Positions 11,050 to 13,398 of a stretch of DNA of 13,398 bases are shown here, in pieces; positions within the stretch are counted from its first letter, which is position 1; each line of letters starts with the position of its first letter. The stretch is from DAOTTW01 sp034437615 (GTDB lineage: Bacteria > Chloroflexota > Anaerolineae > Aggregatilineales > Phototrophicaceae). Below the pieces are notes generated by a model. It made no database searches. It was not told the DNA's origin and worked only from the letters and a program-made list of their open reading frames with translations. Where the stretch lies: positions 1 to 13,398 of the forward strand of contig DAOTTW010000069.1 of assembly GCA_034437615.1 (NCBI GenBank), given 5' to 3'. The position numbers and the translations under genes are program-made.

Positions 11050-13398
11050 CTAGCGTGCAATGCGCGTAAACATACGCGATGCGATGTCATCGAACACGAA
11101 TTGCAGTTCTTCCTGGCTGGGCGCGTTGTAGTAATTGCCGCAGCTTGTCGCTGGTGGCGAAGCACCCCACAACGCCTCGGCTTCATCTGCACTCAGGTTA
11201 TTGGCCTCAAGCAGATCGGACAGATCACCGAACAACGAGAAGTAGTTACCACCGTCACGATCTGGTGTCCGGCTGACGGGCGTCTGGCAGGGGCCACGTG
11301 CCCCAAAACGGAAGTTGTAGTTGACGTCGATGTTGGCCATATCGAAATCGTCCTGCAGCCGATCTGCCACATCCTCCCAGCGCGTTTCGCGCATACTAAG
11401 CCCTGCGCTGGAATAGCCGTAAGTGTTCAACACCTGCCAGTAGTCGTTGTCGATGCGATTGTTATCGCCCGCATCCGCAATGTAGCGCAACAACTGCTCA
11501 CCCAGGCAATCCTGCGGGTTCAGGCGGCAGAGGTCGTCGGCGTGGTCCGGGTTATCAATTTCCCAGGTCAAGTTGTTGCCGTTTTGGTCCGGGCCTTCGC
11601 GTGTCGTGAAATCCAGGCCGAAGCCGATGGTGAAGATGATCGGCAGTTGCGTGGCGGCGCGATTACCCTGGGCCTCAGCGTTTTCGGGGTCCAATTCCTG
11701 CAAAGCGACCACGTCCACCCAATCGCGGGCGTAATCGTCTACATCGTACATGGCGCAGTCCTCATCTATTGGCAGGAAGTCAGTCGATTCGAATCCGCCC
11801 AGGTCAACATCCAGGTAGTTGCCGGCGCGCTGATTCCAATCAATGATGTCACCTGGGTCTTGCGGCCCTGGCTCATCCGGGAAAAGATCCGCGAAGTCGG
11901 GGAATGGCTCCGTCAGCAGCGGTGCCGGCATATCCGAATTCCAGGCTGTCTTGGATGGGTAATTCGTAGGATATTCATACTGTAGGACGCCGCTACCGTC
12001 GGGTTCCCAGGGGTCGCTCGGTCCCAGTGAAGACGGACGGAAGCGCGGGTCTTTGTAATCCACATACTCTAAATCCCACAGCCAGCGCGACGCATCTTGG
12101 CCATTACGCCCAATATCCAGCGCCGTCAAACGCGGACGGAAGCCGAACTTCGACCCTTCGTAAGGCCCACCCAGCGCGTAGTCGCCACTGCAATAGCTGC
12201 GCGTGTGCGGCCATTCATCCAGGCAATAGGGCGCATTGCCCGTCGCCACATCACCTGTGCCATAAGCGATCTCGTTGAACTGCTCATCGCTGCCCGGCTC
12301 ACCGACCTTCAGTAGCTCACCCACCGGGTTGAACGGCCCTGCCAGCGTCGTCGGGTTCGGGACGTGGCCAATCGGACACAAGCCCAAGGAGCCATACTTA
12401 CCCGCGTCACCGAAGCGGTTCTCCAGTGCGTCACATTCGGACGACCCCGGCGCAAAACCAGCCTCTTCACAATTGTCGAACAGCGGGTCCGGCACCTTGA
12501 TGTCGCGGCCATCGTTGCGGCGTACCGGGTCGGATGCCCCCGCCGCGCCATCGCTCAGCAAGACCATAATCCACACGCGGCCCTCTGCGCGTGCATCTTC
12601 CAACAGCGCGTTGTTGCCCTCTCGCAGCGCAGCACCTATGTTCGTATCACGGCAACCAGCACCGAATTCATACGCCAGCAGCTTAGAATACCTGTCCAGG
12701 TCATCTGGTGCTGTCGGATCGTAGAGGTCAACCGACTGGATGCCTTCGTTGTAGTAGTCTGGACGATATTCGATTCTCGGTGAGCCGAGGTCACGCAGGT
12801 AGTTGTGCGGCTCCATAATGCTCTGCAAGCTGCCATAGTATTGCGTCTGGTAGCCACTCAGGGCCACATTCTGGAATTCACAGTTGAAGCGCACCGGATA
12901 ATTGACGCTGGATGCCGTGTCGTCGTCTTCATCGTAGTCAGCATCGCCTTCATCGGGTTCTTCTTCGTAGACGTACAAGCGACGCGGTTCACCATTCTGA
13001 TCCGACCCTGCTACAAACTGGTTGCGCAGTGTTACCGGGTCACGTAACCAGCCCGAACCGGGGTCGTTCTCATCAGCGCTGGCGTCTTCCAGCACTTCCC
13101 ATTCGTAGAAATTCGGCTCCGCACGCACACCGACCAGGTCACGCACCGTGCCAAAGATAACCGGGCCGCTGTCGATCATGGCTGGACGCTGCTCCACTCC
13201 TGGGCCGGAATCCGTATCCACATAGGGGTTCAGCAAGTAAGCCGAACGCGCAAAGGAAACCACTGCGGCGCGGTCCCCGCGTGTGAAGTCCAGGCGCTCG
13301 AAGAAGCCAAAGGCCGCGTTACGCGCATCCTTGAAGGGCTGGCATACCAGGTCTTCAAAAGTGCCATCGCCGTCAGGGTCATTGCAGCAACCGTAGAA
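11050..13398 (-). CDS. VWA-domain, TadG-like surface protein (N-terminal part outside the window)
   Basis: The frame is open to the last base of the window; 782 residues are visible, and the true start is upstream on the minus strand. The VWA fold is recognised by DARNAAFGFFERLDFTRGDR followed by AAVVSFARSAYL, then the MIDAS Thr in DTNIGAAL (about 251-258) and the MIDAS Asp in LLSDG (280-284). Later come the IIFTIGFG strand (587-594) and the closing YYNAPSQEEL with FVFDDIASRMFTRI (756 onward). The DxSxS MIDAS segment must lie just outside the window. Between these blocks are two large Asp/Pro-rich inserts, about 60-245 and 285-560. Such proteins bind ligands through a metal ion and are often coded in Tad pilus loci. 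A GTG at 13263 is internal to the domain, not a start. The TadE-like gene follows by 12 bases. Confidence 0.85.
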   Translation of the reverse strand, partial: FYGCCNDPDGDGTFEDLVCQPFKDARNAAFGFFERLDFTRGDRAAVVSFARSAYLLNPYVDTDSGPGVEQRPAMIDSGPVIFGTVRDLVGVRAEPNFYEWEVLEDASADENDPGSGWLRDPVTLRNQFVAGSDQNGEPRRLYVYEEEPDEGDADYDEDDDTASSVNYPVRFNCEFQNVALSGYQTQYYGSLQSIMEPHNYLRDLGSPRIEYRPDYYNEGIQSVDLYDPTAPDDLDRYSKLLAYEFGAGCRDTNIGAALREGNNALLEDARAEGRVWIMVLLSDGAAGASDPVRRNDGRDIKVPDPLFDNCEEAGFAPGSSECDALENRFGDAGKYGSLGLCPIGHVPNPTTLAGPFNPVGELLKVGEPGSDEQFNEIAYGTGDVATGNAPYCLDEWPHTRSYCSGDYALGGPYEGSKFGFRPRLTALDIGRNGQDASRWLWDLEYVDYKDPRFRPSSLGPSDPWEPDGSGVLQYEYPTNYPSKTAWNSDMPAPLLTEPFPDFADLFPDEPGPQDPGDIIDWNQRAGNYLDVDLGGFESTDFLPIDEDCAMYDVDDYARDWVDVVALQELDPENAEAQGNRAATQLPIIFTIGFGLDFTTREGPDQNGNNLTWEIDNPDHADDLCRLNPQDCLGEQLLRYIADAGDNNRIDNDYWQVLNTYGYSSAGLSMRETRWEDVADRLQDDFDMANIDVNYNFRFGARGPCQTPVSRTPDRDGGNYFSLFGDLSDLLEANNLSADEAEALWGASPPATSCGNYYNAPSQEELQFVFDDIASRMFTRIAR

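Noticed and set aside
10942..11985. Long plus-strand open frame (about 347 codons) opposite the VWA and TadE-like genes
   Set aside because: It lies antisense to two well-supported coding regions and crosses their junction. Its translation has no recognisable domain and reads like a G+C-driven shadow frame.
1..13398. CRISPR array, tRNA or rRNA genes, transposase, phage integrase
   Set aside because: No regularly spaced repeats, cloverleaf, rRNA-like sequence, or transposase/integrase protein was recognised on either strand.

Overview
The window looks like a piece of a chromosome with about 55% G+C from a Chloroflexota bacterium, probably Anaerolineae-like. This is inferred from protein style: a small Flp pilin with a GQGLVEY motif, a giant TadE-type protein with Thr/Pro-rich (TPTPTP) tails, a TadG-like VWA protein ending in an 'APSQEELQFVFDDIASR' type C-terminus, and NarL-type and FHA regulators. 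No phage, transposase, CRISPR or RNA gene was seen.

Layout. Positions 2-352 hold the 3' end of a GAF-domain gene. Positions 514-1918 hold an FKBP-type prolyl isomerase followed closely by a GalE-type UDP-hexose 4-epimerase (+). A convergent intergenic spacer with an imperfect inverted repeat separates these from a LuxR/NarL-type response regulator (-) whose receiver domain is degenerate. A divergent promoter region, with a tandem 11-bp-period direct repeat, an extended -10 and a structured leader, precedes an unrecognised protein with a CxxC...C cluster (+, start 2999). A small stand-alone FHA protein (-) and an orphan Flp pilin (-) follow; the pilin has a clear sigma70 promoter, a strong Shine-Dalgarno and an intrinsic terminator. 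Positions 5028-7333 form a probable four-gene operon (+): a two-domain thioredoxin and three small membrane proteins, the first and third of which look paralogous. A membrane-anchored rhodanese (-) converges on it. Positions 8104-13398 (-) are two large surface-protein genes: the 3' part of a VWA-domain (TadG-like) gene and, 12 bases downstream, a 977-residue TadE-like protein.

How they may work together. The Flp pilin, the TadE-like protein and the VWA protein are the kinds of parts found in Tad/Flp pilus loci. No Tad ATPase, TadB/TadC platform protein or prepilin peptidase is in the window, so secretion machinery must lie elsewhere. The two giant proteins probably make an extracellular, metal-dependent (MIDAS) adhesive or matrix-binding module with long Thr/Pro spacers. 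The thioredoxin, membrane-protein and rhodanese group shares a cysteine or sulfur theme, but a joint function is inference. The most unusual items are the enlarged VWA/TadE pair, the paralogous C-x6-C membrane proteins beside a thioredoxin, and the leader and operator in front of the gene at 2999.
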